From assembly GCF_000210915.2 (NCBI RefSeq), contig NC_016620.1, forward strand, positions 2,852,001-2,916,000: a stretch of DNA of 64,000 nt, in the 5' to 3' direction. Both the position numbers and the translations under genes were made by a program. The notes below the pieces were generated by a model. It was not told where the DNA came from, made no database searches, and worked only from the letters and a program-made list of their open reading frames with translations. This document shows positions 8,316 through 17,544 of the stretch, one piece after another. Numbering within the stretch: the first letter of the stretch is position 1; every line of letters begins with the position of its first letter. This DNA comes from Halobacteriovorax marinus SJ. Lineage in GTDB: Bacteria > Bdellovibrionota > Bacteriovoracia > Bacteriovoracales > Bacteriovoracaceae.

Positions 8316-11300
8316 ACATAAAGTCTACAACACCTGGATCTCTACTAATAACTAATATCTTTAGTGCATTTACGAACTTATCAAATTCTCCTGCCGTATT
8401 GTACTCAGCTAACTCTCTTACTACTTTATATGCCATATCTCCAAGCTCTCTCATACCAAAGATGTCATCAACAGATACAGATGACCAAATCACCTGTGCA
8501 AGTGCCTCTTGCTCTGCGCCCTCTGCTTTAAAGAGTAACCTCTTAATCGACTCAGGAGACATCTCTACAAACTCTCTAAATGCAGCTTGTTTCTTCGCTC
8601 CTAATTTAGAAACGAAACTCCCAACGTTTTCAGATGAAACTTTCTGAGATGCAAATTGATGAACTCTCTTTGAGATTGAATCTTGAAACTTCTCCATTTC
8701 TGCTGCGATCCTCTTAGACTTTGAGCTTGATGCTGTACTGATAGCTTCATCTACTGTCTTATCAAATGCCTTCAGAGCTTCGAATGTTGTCTCTGCAGCC
8801 ACATATTTAGAAAGCCCAAACGTCTCTCTTGCTGTCGCCTTAGTTGATTCATAAACAAGCCTAACTCTAGCATTTAAGAACTTCTTCATAATTAGACCAT
8901 CTGCTAGATCATAAACTGCTCCTGAAACTCTATTTACGAAAGCAGAAGAAGTATTCTTTAATACACCACCAGTATGTGGTCCACCCTCAAGAAGAACCAT
9001 GTAAGGGATCTCTCTCTTTCTTACAGGTATTTTTACAAAGATATCAGAGAGATCTTCCATATTCTTTAAAAGGTACTCAGATAGATCATCTCCATTCTTC
9101 GATACGGCTTCAAGACCATCGATCATTCTATTGATTTTAGTTCCATTCTTTGCCAATTGCTCGAATCTAAATTTTCTAATCCAATTTGTTCCCCAAAGAT
9201 ATTCACCCTTATTGGCCTTTCTCATAACTGCTCTAGCGTGAACGAGCTTATCGTGAGAACTAAACCACTTTGTTGAGTATGACTTTAATAATCTCTGTAA
9301 CGCTTTTGGGTTGTGTCCAAAGTAATCAGCAACAACTTGTGCGGTTTTCTTATTGATCATCTCTGGAGTTTCTCTAACAATGACATTACTAGTATATTCA
9401 AAAATATCATCAGCACCCATTTTTGCATGCTTCTTAAATGGAGCAAGAATCTTTCCAAGCTTCTGAGTCATCTGGGCCATTGTCACTCTCCCAGTCTTAT
9501 AGAGATGCTTAACATTATCCATTTCACTCATAGCATTCTTTACTAATTCTTCAGATGCTCCACTTCTCACTAATTCTCTTGAAATACTCTCTACTGCCTG
9601 AGAAGCTTCATCAGAGTTCTTTCCTAGGGCCTTTGCTAAATCGTCTTGTAGAGATCTAAACCCTAGAACATATCTTGCAAAGCTCACATCAGCTTCAGTG
9701 GCCGCAGTTTTACCTGCAACACCTGCCATATTCCAAGCTTTCTTAAACCCGATTTTTCCTGTATTTCTAAGCATTGTCTTCGCAGAGATATATGTCATCT
9801 TAGATCCAACTTTAACAGATCTTCCAACGACACCTACCATAGGAATAAGTGAAACAGCTTCAAAAATTGCCCATCCCCATGATCTTGATACTTCATCAGA
9901 ACTTCCAGATGTTGCAAATCCCATTTCTTCCATTCTCTTTACTTTTTCCTCGTTCTCATCCGCTTCCATTTTTCTATCAACTTCTCTATAGACAAGAGTC
10001 AACTGCATCGTTAAAGCTGAAGTACCTGCAGCTATCATTGCAATTCCCAAAGGTGCACATAGTCCACCTGTTACACCAGTACAAGCAGCACCGATAATAA
10101 TTGCTGCCACACCAAGGAAACCAGCACCAAGACCTAACCACATATCAGTCCATTCTTCATCTGACATAGAGTTAATCTTATCTAATACATTCTCAGGAAC
10201 TCCTGGAAGCCCTGCTAATTGATTCAATTGGTTTTGCGCCTTAGAAGTTGCATAGAATAATGTCTTCATATCTTCGTGCGTATTAGGCTCCATATTACAG
10301 AATTCATTGAGGTTACTTAAAACCTTAAGCTTTCTCACCATTGCAGCTTCTTTAATAAGATCTTTAAAGATTGGTGATTTAATTCCATTATCAAGAGATA
10401 GAAAGTTCATCTTTGCAGAGAATTTATTATCAATTCCATTTTCCTCTGAGAACTCTTCAAATAAAGCAATTTGCTGATCAACATTTCCCTTTCTCTTATA
10501 GAGATCAAGAAAGAATTGTCCAATTTGTCCTTCATCGCTCTCTAATAGGTCATCGATTTCATCCCATGCTTCACCTGAGATTGTATTATTATACTTAGCT
10601 TCGTACTCTTCAACATTCTGTCTTGTTAATAAAGTTTGGTAAGAAAGATCCTCTAATCTTGAGTAGTAACTCTTTCCTTTAAGTTCTGTTTGAAAGATAT
10701 TTGAGTTCTCTTCATTTACTCTCTCAGCTATATCTTTCCAGAAGTAATCTTTTTCATCATCAGAAAGGATTTTATTGGCATAGCTTGGTACGAGTACTTC
10801 ATCAATATTAATTTTCTTCGCTGCCTTTTCAAGCATCTCAATATGTAATTTAATATTCTGTCTCTGAACTCTTGTCTCACTAGAAACTCTACTCCCTCTT
10901 CTTGTTTGGATATATTTAGGAGTTATTCCAGCTTCTACATGCTCAAGCTCATCCATTGCGACTAAGTAACTTAAACGAACAGAAGCCCATGGATTAAGTG
11001 CTTGCATTTGACCAGTTAAGAAATCTAATTCGCTCATATTGCTAAATGAGAACTCAGAGTTTCCTCTATTAGTATTCATATTCCAGATATATCCAAATAC
11101 AGGATAATTCTTTTCTAATTTCATTTCTTCAAGTCTTCTAAGAGGTACAAAGTCAGAACTTGTAGTAAATTCTTTCAAGTAGTCTGCCATTTGAGAGATT
11201 AAGTGCTTCCCTCTTCCGTCCTTACAGATCTCACTTCCCTTACCAACATATTGACATGCAATTTGAGCATCTCTATAAGCTGCATCAGACTTCTTTACAT

Positions 11301-13032
11301 CTCTCTTTGATTCTAAGTAGAGAGCAATATTTTTAAGGGCCCAATTTCTCCATATAGCAGCACCGTAGAGAGATGGAAACTTTATTCTTGTCTTATTCTT
11401 CTTTAATTTATTAATCAGCTTCTCTGAGAGAATTTCTGTATAGTGAGTTGCTCCCTTTCTTTGCATTAACTCTGTTAAAAATAAAGAAAGATTCTGTCTT
11501 TGAGTATTAATTGTCGCTAAAGTTCCATCACTTAATTTAGTTTCATACATTTTACCTGCGGCAGGCTTTTCAAAGAATTTCTGGAACTCTACTCCAATAT
11601 TGTAAGTGTAAGTTCTTGCAGCCGTGTGCTTCTTAGTTCTTCTATTGTAATTTGCTCTTGTCTTTCCTTTAAATACAGACATCGCCTCTTGTAACTTCAT
11701 TTGAACAATAGTTGGATAATGTGAAACATCATCGATGTCAGCCTTTGTAAAGTGACTTCCATCTCTATCGTTTCTTAGAGCACTCTTATATTCTTCAAAT
11801 GGTAGTAACCCAGAATAACCCATCTTCGTAGGATCTTTATCCGCATTATCCATGAAGTACTCTAAATACTGATAGTTATTTAAGCTAAAAGTAAGTCCAT
11901 GCCCTGACATAATATTTTGTAGATACGTGTCTCCCTGACCTTCTACAAATTGAAAGTTAAACTTCTCTGGCATACTTCCATTAAAGTGAGACTGACAAGA
12001 TCTTGGTACATCGATCGCTTCATTATCTCCAATCATTGCTTGATAAACATAGATCTGAGACATCATCATATGAAGAGTAAACCACTTTAGCGCTCTTACA
12101 TAATTTCTCTTTGTTGGCGTCTTTACCAGAGTTAGAACATCTCTAGAAAGGATTTCGTTTTCATTAAAAACAAGTCTAGATTTTCCCCATGATTCATCTA
12201 ATACATTTAAGTGATATGGATCTGTCTGCTCATCAGGTCCTAGTGTGATTAATTTTCTTTGATCAATTTGATCTTCATCAATTAAGTCCGTTGGAAACTC
12301 AGGAAGAAGTGATTCATAGAAAAACTTACCATCGTACTCTCTGTCGACATAAGATCTTTTAGATACAACGAGATCTCTCATTGGCAGAAGAACACCACCA
12401 AGGTACTTTACAAGTAAGTCTCTTCTTACTTCTTCTTCTACTTCATCGTCATAGAGGTATTTCTTTAACTCATCTTTTAAGATTTTTGCTTTCTTATTTA
12501 AACTTGTTAATAATTCATCATTTGCATTTAACGAAGGAATCTCTGACTCTCTCTCTTCTTCTTCAAGCTTCATTACTTTTTCAGCAAATTTTTCTATATG
12601 TCCCTTAACTCTCTTTGGAACACATTTTTGAGCTTCTTCTTTTGAAAGATTCTGATCAAATGTATATAAGTACTGACCACATGAAGCCTCATTGATACCT
12701 TTAACAATCTTCTCCCAATTGCTTAAAGTTGCTTCATCGTAGGCAACGATTTCATCTTCCTCAAAACCAAATAAATCATCATATGACTCTTCTTCTTCAC
12801 TGGCCTCTTCAGATACGGCTGATTCTAAAGCATCCACTGCATCTGTATTACACTCGGCCTTAAGGTCCTTTCCTTTGATAGAAGTTTTAAAGCTCTCAAT
12901 TTCTTTGAATAACTCTTCTGTTGAGTACTTATGATCAAAAGACGCCTGAGCTGGAACACGTAGAATCGTCTCAGCAAAGGCCAATTGAAATGATATTAAG
13001 TAAATTAAAAGCGCAGAGATAAATCTCTTCAT
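8314..13032 (-). CDS. giant exported protein of unknown function, 1572 aa
   Basis: I place the start at 13032 because GAGGGG lies 6 nt before this ATG and the protein then opens with a classic signal peptide (MKRFISALLIYLISFQLAFA). An in-frame extension of 17 residues lacks this logic. Residues about 45-110 are acidic. A Gly/Ala-rich hydrophobic hairpin (about 960-1010, including GLGAGFLGVAAIIIGAA and GLCAPLGIAMIAAGTSA) and a second apolar segment near 1045 could insert into a membrane. The remaining 500 residues are helical and Lys-rich. No family was recognised. The long soluble N-part plus central membrane hairpin recalls large pore-forming or effector proteins, but this is only architecture. 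A degenerate sigma-54-like site and two palindromes lie upstream. Confidence 0.8.
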   Translation of the reverse strand: MKRFISALLIYLISFQLAFAETILRVPAQASFDHKYSTEELFKEIESFKTSIKGKDLKAECNTDAVDALESAVSEEASEEEESYDDLFGFEEDEIVAYDEATLSNWEKIVKGINEASCGQYLYTFDQNLSKEEAQKCVPKRVKGHIEKFAEKVMKLEEEERESEIPSLNANDELLTSLNKKAKILKDELKKYLYDDEVEEEVRRDLLVKYLGGVLLPMRDLVVSKRSYVDREYDGKFFYESLLPEFPTDLIDEDQIDQRKLITLGPDEQTDPYHLNVLDESWGKSRLVFNENEILSRDVLTLVKTPTKRNYVRALKWFTLHMMMSQIYVYQAMIGDNEAIDVPRSCQSHFNGSMPEKFNFQFVEGQGDTYLQNIMSGHGLTFSLNNYQYLEYFMDNADKDPTKMGYSGLLPFEEYKSALRNDRDGSHFTKADIDDVSHYPTIVQMKLQEAMSVFKGKTRANYNRRTKKHTAARTYTYNIGVEFQKFFEKPAAGKMYETKLSDGTLATINTQRQNLSLFLTELMQRKGATHYTEILSEKLINKLKKNKTRIKFPSLYGAAIWRNWALKNIALYLESKRDVKKSDAAYRDAQIACQYVGKGSEICKDGRGKHLISQMADYLKEFTTSSDFVPLRRLEEMKLEKNYPVFGYIWNMNTNRGNSEFSFSNMSELDFLTGQMQALNPWASVRLSYLVAMDELEHVEAGITPKYIQTRRGSRVSSETRVQRQNIKLHIEMLEKAAKKINIDEVLVPSYANKILSDDEKDYFWKDIAERVNEENSNIFQTELKGKSYYSRLEDLSYQTLLTRQNVEEYEAKYNNTISGEAWDEIDDLLESDEGQIGQFFLDLYKRKGNVDQQIALFEEFSEENGIDNKFSAKMNFLSLDNGIKSPIFKDLIKEAAMVRKLKVLSNLNEFCNMEPNTHEDMKTLFYATSKAQNQLNQLAGLPGVPENVLDKINSMSDEEWTDMWLGLGAGFLGVAAIIIGAACTGVTGGLCAPLGIAMIAAGTSALTMQLTLVYREVDRKMEADENEEKVKRMEEMGFATSGSSDEVSRSWGWAIFEAVSLIPMVGVVGRSVKVGSKMTYISAKTMLRNTGKIGFKKAWNMAGVAGKTAATEADVSFARYVLGFRSLQDDLAKALGKNSDEASQAVESISRELVRSGASEELVKNAMSEMDNVKHLYKTGRVTMAQMTQKLGKILAPFKKHAKMGADDIFEYTSNVIVRETPEMINKKTAQVVADYFGHNPKALQRLLKSYSTKWFSSHDKLVHARAVMRKANKGEYLWGTNWIRKFRFEQLAKNGTKINRMIDGLEAVSKNGDDLSEYLLKNMEDLSDIFVKIPVRKREIPYMVLLEGGPHTGGVLKNTSSAFVNRVSGAVYDLADGLIMKKFLNARVRLVYESTKATARETFGLSKYVAAETTFEALKAFDKTVDEAISTASSSKSKRIAAEMEKFQDSISKRVHQFASQKVSSENVGSFVSKLGAKKQAAFREFVEMSPESIKRLLFKAEGAEQEALAQVIWSSVSVDDIFGMRELGDMAYKVVRELAEYNTAGEFDKFVNALKILVISRDPGVVDFM

Positions 13033-13038
13033 ATAAGT

Positions 13039-13079
13039 CCCCTCAAGTTCTATATGCAATATATATTGCAATTGAGGGG
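13039..13079 (-). promoter_or_regulatory. nested inverted repeats covering the ribosome site of the 1572-aa gene
   Basis: CCCCTCAA (13039-13046) and TTGAGGGG (13072-13079) are perfect reverse complements. They enclose the 16-bp palindrome TGCAATATATATTGCA (13055-13070). In the minus-strand mRNA the Shine-Dalgarno GAGGGG is the 3' arm, so a transcript starting upstream of 13079 would pair its ribosome site. If transcription starts near 13067 the repeat is more likely a DNA operator. Confidence 0.5.
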
Positions 13080-13093
13080 CCAATCACATGCCC
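13078..13093 (-). promoter_or_regulatory. degenerate sigma-54-like (-24/-12) site for the 1572-aa gene
   Basis: On the minus strand GGGCATGTGATTGGCC has GG and GC exactly 10 nt apart, as sigma-54 requires. It keeps GGCA and the TGATTGGC area but misses four of eleven consensus positions (TGGCACG-N4-TTGCW). Predicted +1 is near 13067, 35 nt before the ATG. Confidence 0.35.
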
Positions 13094-13133
13094 AACTTCC
13101 TTAATAATTCTAATATGTTAATTTTTATATAGT

Positions 13134-13150
13134 TGTCTAAACTTTAGACA
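13134..13150. promoter_or_regulatory. 17-bp palindrome, probable regulator binding site
   Basis: TGTCTAAACTTTAGACA is a perfect 8+1+8 inverted repeat about 75 bp upstream of the predicted start of the 1572-aa gene's transcript. A near-copy occurs at 18347-18363. Confidence 0.5.
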
Positions 13151-13175
13151 TGTTAGGATTTTAACGCTTTAGAAA

Positions 13176-13203
13176 GGTGCCAGTCGACTTTAGCCCTGGC
13201 ACC
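13176..13203 (-). terminator. hairpin after fadD, probable terminator
   Basis: GGTGCCAG (13176-13183) and CTGGCACC (13196-13203) form a perfect 8-bp stem starting 13 bp after the fadD stop. On the minus strand it is followed by TTTCT, a weak U-tract. The GGTGCCAG core also resembles the REP sequences near 54-55 kb. Confidence 0.5.
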
Positions 13204-13215
13204 CTGGATATATTT

Positions 13216-14877
13216 CTACGAGTCTCTAAGGTCTTTTCTGAGAATTTTACCGACATTTGACTTTGGTAATTCATCTCTAAATTCGTAAATTTTTGGAACT
13301 TTATATCCCGTTAGGTTTTCCTTACAAAATGCTTTTAGCTCTTCAACAGTAAGTGATTCATCTTTCTTCACAACAAATAACTTCACCACTTCTCCTGACT
13401 TTTCATCTGGAGAACCAACAGCTGCACATTCAAAAACTTTCTCATTCGAACAAACAACATCTTCAACTTCATTTGGATAAACATTGAATCCCGATACTAG
13501 AATCATATCTTTCTTTCTATCAACAATTTTAAAGAATCCTTCTTCATCCATGACTCCAATATCACCCGACTTAAAGTAACCATCATCTGTCATAACTTTC
13601 TTTGTTTCTTCTGGTCTATTCCAGTACCCCTTCATCACTTGAGGTCCCTTGATACAAATTTCTCCAACCTCTCCTACTCCAAGAGTCTTTCCATCATCGT
13701 CTTTGACCACAACTTCCGTTGAAGAAACAGGTAAACCAATTGCACCGTTATAATTCTTAAGATCAAGTGGATTGATACAAGCAGCTGGAGATGTTTCCGT
13801 TAAACCATATGCTTCGATCAAAGGAGCTCCAGTTATTTTCTTCCATCTTTCGGCCACTGCTTTCTGTACGGCCATCCCTCCACCAAGTGTTAGCTTTAAT
13901 GAAGAGAAGTTTACATCTGAAAATTCTGGAGTATTAAGAAGTCCATTGAATAGAGTATTCACACCAGTTATTGCAGTAAAGTTCCACTTATTTAATTCTT
14001 TAACAAAGCCTTTCATATCTCTTGGGTTTGTAATTAAAACGTTGAGTGCACCAACTGTAGAGAACGTGAAGCAATTCGCTGTTAAACTAAAGATGTGATA
14101 GAGAGGAAGTGGTGTGATAATAATCTCTTTACCATCCTCAATAACTGGAGAGATCCATGCTTTCGCCTGGAGAAGATTTGCAATGATATTATTATGAATA
14201 AGCTCTGCACCTTTTGAAACACCAGTAGTTCCCCCTGTATATTGAAGGAAAGCTGTATCTTCTCTTTTTATATCAGGTCTTATGAACTTAGTTTCATCAC
14301 CTTTATCAACACATGATAGAAAATCTTTTGTCCCAGAGATATTCCATGCAGGAACCATCTTTTTAACATTCTTAATGACGAAATTAACAATCATCGATTT
14401 TGGAAAACCTAGCATATCTCCAATTTTTGTAGTGAGAACATTCTCAACACCTGTATTGGCGATAACTTCTTCGAGCACGTGAGCTGAGTTTTCAAAGATA
14501 ATAATTGTCTTTGCACCAGAGTCATTGAGCTGATGCTCTAATTCTCTCGCGGTATATAAAGGGTTAACATTAACGGCAACCATTGCGGCCCTAAGAATTC
14601 CAAAGAGAGCAATTGGGTATTGTAAAATATTAGGCATCATGATCGCCACTCTATCGCCCTTAGATAGATTCAAATCATTTTGTAAGTAAGATGCAAATTT
14701 TCTACTTAGAAGATCTATCTCTGAGTAAGTCAACGTTTTGCCCATGCAATGAAAAGCAGCATTATTAGGATACTTAGTGAAGGACTCTTCTAAGATTTCA
14801 GGTATTGAGTTGTAGACCGACGTGTCAATTGTGTGCGCTACACCTTCTTGATAATGCTTAAACCATACATGTTCCAT
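13216..14877 (-). CDS. fadD: long-chain fatty acid-CoA ligase
   Basis: The 553-aa protein is a full-length member of the adenylate-forming ANL family. It has the P-loop-like YTGGTTGVSKG at residues 213-223, LIEAYGLTETSP, GYFKSGDIG and DRKKDMILVSGFNVYPNEVED. The last includes the linker and FACS signature of acyl-CoA synthetases; the C-terminal LPKSNVGKILRKDLR carries the catalytic Lys. It activates fatty acids with ATP and CoA at the inner membrane face for beta-oxidation or lipid remodelling. It stands alone; GAGGATCTC precedes the ATG. The acyl-CoA ligase call is firm; chain length is inferred from similarity to FadD. Confidence 0.92.
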   Translation of the reverse strand: MEHVWFKHYQEGVAHTIDTSVYNSIPEILEESFTKYPNNAAFHCMGKTLTYSEIDLLSRKFASYLQNDLNLSKGDRVAIMMPNILQYPIALFGILRAAMVAVNVNPLYTARELEHQLNDSGAKTIIIFENSAHVLEEVIANTGVENVLTTKIGDMLGFPKSMIVNFVIKNVKKMVPAWNISGTKDFLSCVDKGDETKFIRPDIKREDTAFLQYTGGTTGVSKGAELIHNNIIANLLQAKAWISPVIEDGKEIIITPLPLYHIFSLTANCFTFSTVGALNVLITNPRDMKGFVKELNKWNFTAITGVNTLFNGLLNTPEFSDVNFSSLKLTLGGGMAVQKAVAERWKKITGAPLIEAYGLTETSPAACINPLDLKNYNGAIGLPVSSTEVVVKDDDGKTLGVGEVGEICIKGPQVMKGYWNRPEETKKVMTDDGYFKSGDIGVMDEEGFFKIVDRKKDMILVSGFNVYPNEVEDVVCSNEKVFECAAVGSPDEKSGEVVKLFVVKKDESLTVEELKAFCKENLTGYKVPKIYEFRDELPKSNVGKILRKDLRDS

Positions 14878-14991
14878 GAGATCCTCGAGTTTAAAATTTA
14901 TGTAATATATTGATTTTATAAAATCTTTCTAAATAAGTAATCTTTGGCAGAATTTTCTTATTAAGCTATAGGATATTCTAAACTTTTTTTC

Positions 14992-15134
14992 TTGCCTACA
15001 AAAATCGCTAATGATAGAACTCTCAAACTTTATGAGAGTGATTTCCTGAATTAATGGATGTCAGCACTTCACTCTTAGAGATAGATTAATTCTATACACA
15101 CGCGTTTTAGCCTCCGGAATCGGAGGCTTTTTTG
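14992..15134 (+). ncRNA. candidate small RNA ending at a strong terminator
   Basis: No gene reads into the plus-strand terminator at 15110-15134, so a short transcript of its own is likely. The 120 bp before it can pair in two places: ACTCTC/GAGAGT (15019-15024 with 15034-15039) and GAATTAAT/ATTAATTC (15048-15055 with 15085-15092). A TTGCCT -35-like box is at 14992 with a poor -10 near 15009-15020. No match to SRP, 6S or tmRNA was seen. Confidence 0.35.
15110..15134 (+). terminator. rho-independent terminator
   Basis: GCCTCCG-GAAT-CGGAGGC (15110-15127) is a 7-bp GC stem with a tetraloop, followed directly by seven T's. It lies 31 bp before the start at 15166. Confidence 0.85.
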
Positions 15135-15165
15135 TTTCTTTACTCTGATTCTCTAGCAAGATATT

Positions 15166-15408
15166 ATGTACTCTATGACCAAGAAACTGATCGAAAATGT
15201 CGACTATTATTTCAATGATAAAGGCCTTATGGTTTTTACTGAGAAATACCATACTGAAAGAGGCCACTGCTGCCAAAGTGGTTGCCTTCACTGTCCCTAC
15301 GAATTTAGTAAGAAAGTCGACCCTGAAGTTCCATCAGAATTGCAAAATCCATGGACTCAGAGTGAAGAAGATGAGCTTGAGATCTATGATGGTCCCATCG
15401 ACGAATAA
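15166..15408 (+). CDS. small Cys-rich protein, DUF5522-like
   Basis: The 80-aa protein has a compact cluster HCCQSGCLHCPYEF at about residues 34-47, preceded by FTEKYHTERG. This is the typical signature of short proteins annotated as DUF5522, likely a metal-binding knuckle; their function is unknown. The C-terminus is acidic. A second in-frame ATG lies three codons downstream and no strong ribosome site decides between them. The last 25 bp overlap the convergent GIY-YIG gene. Confidence 0.75.
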   Translation: MYSMTKKLIENVDYYFNDKGLMVFTEKYHTERGHCCQSGCLHCPYEFSKKVDPEVPSELQNPWTQSEEDELEIYDGPIDE

Positions 15409-15644
15409 ACCAAGTGCTCTTTCTCTTTTCTAGATAATTGTTTTATCTCCCACTCTCTTTTTGAAGCAAGTGAGCGATTCTCATATTCTTCTATATGAAC
15501 AACTCGTTTAGGTCTATTAGATCTAAAGAATTTTGCGCCCTTCTTTCCACTAGCGTGTTCATTAAATCTTCTCTCAACATCAGTTGTAATTCCGGTATAG
15601 AATTTACCACTTGTCGTCTCTAAAATATAAACAAACCAAAGCAA
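15384..15644 (-). CDS. GIY-YIG domain protein, YhbQ/UPF0213-like
   Basis: The 86-aa protein is one minimal GIY-YIG nuclease domain: FVYILETTSGKFYTGIT (the two-strand GIY...YTG core), Arg25 in the DVERRFNEH helix, HIEEYENRSLASKREWEIKQL containing the catalytic-type Glu. Stand-alone proteins of this size (YhbQ group) are common and of uncertain role, possibly DNA repair. Translation appears to start at TTG (15644), with TAGG upstream. It follows the sensor kinase stop by 8 bp on the same strand, so the two are probably one transcript. Confidence 0.82.
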   Translation of the reverse strand: MLWFVYILETTSGKFYTGITTDVERRFNEHASGKKGAKFFRSNRPKRVVHIEEYENRSLASKREWEIKQLSRKEKEHLVYSSMGPS

Positions 15645-15652
15645 CTTTAAAC

Positions 15653-17434
15653 CTAGGCCTTTACATCTTGATGACGTTCTAAGACTTGAGAAAATTCATC
15701 TACATCGATAGGTTTTTGGATATAGCCATCAAATCCAATCTCTCTAGCCTTTTGCTTATCCTCTTCCATCACATTGGCAGATAGTGCATAGATAAAAGGT
15801 CTTTTCTCATCTTTCCAGTATTTAATAATTGTCCTTGCAGCCTCATACCCGTCCATGACAGGCATTTGAATATCCATAAGAATAAGGTGGAAGTCTTCTT
15901 CATTAAGAGCTTCAATGGCGAGTTTTCCATTGTCGACAATTTTAAAATTAGTGTAGCCCAGCTTCTGCAGTAACTTCTTCACCAGTAATTGATTTACCTT
16001 ATTATCTTCAGCAACTAAGATTTTAAAATCACCATAACTACCTTTAGAATTTTTCTCAACTTTCTTACTTTCAGTAGGGACTTCTTCTTCAGAAGTATAC
16101 GTCATGACAGTGAATGAAAACTCAGAACCGACACCCTCTTCACTGGAGACACTTATCTCTCCACCCATGGCCTCTACAAGTTTCTTAGAAATACTTAACC
16201 CAAGACCAGTTCCACCATACTTTCTAGAGGTTGAAACATCAGCTTGCTCAAAGGAGTAGAAAAGTCTCGCCTGTGCCTCTTGTCTAATACCAATCCCAGT
16301 ATCTTTGACTTTAAATTGTAATTTGAAATAACTATCTGACTTTTGAACGACCTTTACTTTAACTTCAATTGAGCCCTTTTCTGTAAACTTAACTGCATTT
16401 CCAATAAGGTTTGTTAAAACTTGTTTTAATCTTAATGAGTCACCAGATAGGATATCAGGGATATCACTTTCGATATCTATTTTTAGATCGATTCCTCTAG
16501 AGGTTGTTATATGATCAAATATATGGATAGTTGAAAGTACGCAATTTCTAATATTGAAATTTGATTTTACGATACTAAGTTTTCCGGCGCTAATTTTAGA
16601 AAAGTCTAGAATATCATTTATAATTGCAGCTAGACTCTCTCCACACTCTTTAATATAGCGAACCTGTTCCTTTGCTTCTGTAGAGAGTTTTAAATCTGAA
16701 AGAATTCCTGTAAAGCCAATAATTCCATTTAGAGGAGTTCTAATCTCATGACTCATATTCGCCAGGAAGTTACTCTTTAAATTTGCAACACTCTCGGCCT
16801 TAATTTTCGCCTCTACTAATTTAACACTTGTATAGTAAGTCAGCGCAAAAATGAATATAGTTGAAAAGAGTAGGCCAGTTAATAGTGCGACTTTCGCATC
16901 ATTTTCGGCTCCATTAATTCTATTCGTTGCTTCTACCTTTAAAGTAGCCTGATTATTCTTTAACCACTCAAAAGCTTCAATCGCCGGGTCGTCGTCCACT
17001 TTTACATTTTCATCAATTCTTCTAATCGAATATCCTTGATCCCTTAACTTTCTAGCAACACTTATATTGTCTTTATATTTTTGAACTGTTGAATAAATAT
17101 TTTGAATATGAATGAACTCTTCTGGAGTTATTGTTGGATTTTTCTCAAGCTCCTTTAAAATATTAAGCGCTTTTTCCAAAGAGTCGCTTGCAACTTTCGA
17201 GTACCTCTCATCCCCTCTTAAGATGTAATTCTTAAACGCGTGGTGAGCTCCACCAAAGCCTAAAGTATCTTTTAACTCTCCGTACAGTAGTCCCTTTGAG
17301 TCGACTGTATTCAAGTACTGACTCCACTCCTGCCTAATATTATCTATTTTAATATATTGAAAGATCGCCACTGAACTCAAGAAAATACAGATGAGGAGTG
17401 GTACAATCATCAAGCGCTGTTGATAGTTCTTCAA
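15653..17434 (-). CDS. hybrid sensor histidine kinase/response regulator
   Basis: The 593-aa inner-membrane protein has TM1 (about 7-26), a periplasmic helical sensor region (30-180) with the motif GGAHHAFKNYILRGDE, and TM2 (about 182-203). HisKA follows with the phospho-acceptor His229 in NMSHEIRTPLNG, then a HATPase with N, DTGIGI and GTGLGLSI boxes. A C-terminal receiver domain has phospho-Asp521 in MDIQMPVMDG and Lys in YIQKPI. It has no separate output domain, so it must pass phosphate to a partner not seen here. The start is TTG at 17434 with AGAGG 5 nt before it. The 345-bp region upstream holds a candidate structured RNA. Confidence 0.92.
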   Translation of the reverse strand: MKNYQQRLMIVPLLICIFLSSVAIFQYIKIDNIRQEWSQYLNTVDSKGLLYGELKDTLGFGGAHHAFKNYILRGDERYSKVASDSLEKALNILKELEKNPTITPEEFIHIQNIYSTVQKYKDNISVARKLRDQGYSIRRIDENVKVDDDPAIEAFEWLKNNQATLKVEATNRINGAENDAKVALLTGLLFSTIFIFALTYYTSVKLVEAKIKAESVANLKSNFLANMSHEIRTPLNGIIGFTGILSDLKLSTEAKEQVRYIKECGESLAAIINDILDFSKISAGKLSIVKSNFNIRNCVLSTIHIFDHITTSRGIDLKIDIESDIPDILSGDSLRLKQVLTNLIGNAVKFTEKGSIEVKVKVVQKSDSYFKLQFKVKDTGIGIRQEAQARLFYSFEQADVSTSRKYGGTGLGLSISKKLVEAMGGEISVSSEEGVGSEFSFTVMTYTSEEEVPTESKKVEKNSKGSYGDFKILVAEDNKVNQLLVKKLLQKLGYTNFKIVDNGKLAIEALNEEDFHLILMDIQMPVMDGYEAARTIIKYWKDEKRPFIYALSANVMEEDKQKAREIGFDGYIQKPIDVDEFSQVLERHQDVKA

Positions 17435-17544
17435 GAAAACCTCTGTTTAATAGTTACCCCTATACTTTAATCCAAAAAAAAGGAAGGTTGTAGGTTTTCC
17501 TAAAGAAATTATATTTCAATCAAAGATAAAGTACTGATTATTCA

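Noticed and set aside
15061-15291. Minus-strand 76-aa ORF across the 15110 terminator
   Set aside because: It runs through the terminator and opposite the DUF5522-like gene; the Cys-rich plus-strand protein is clearly the real one.
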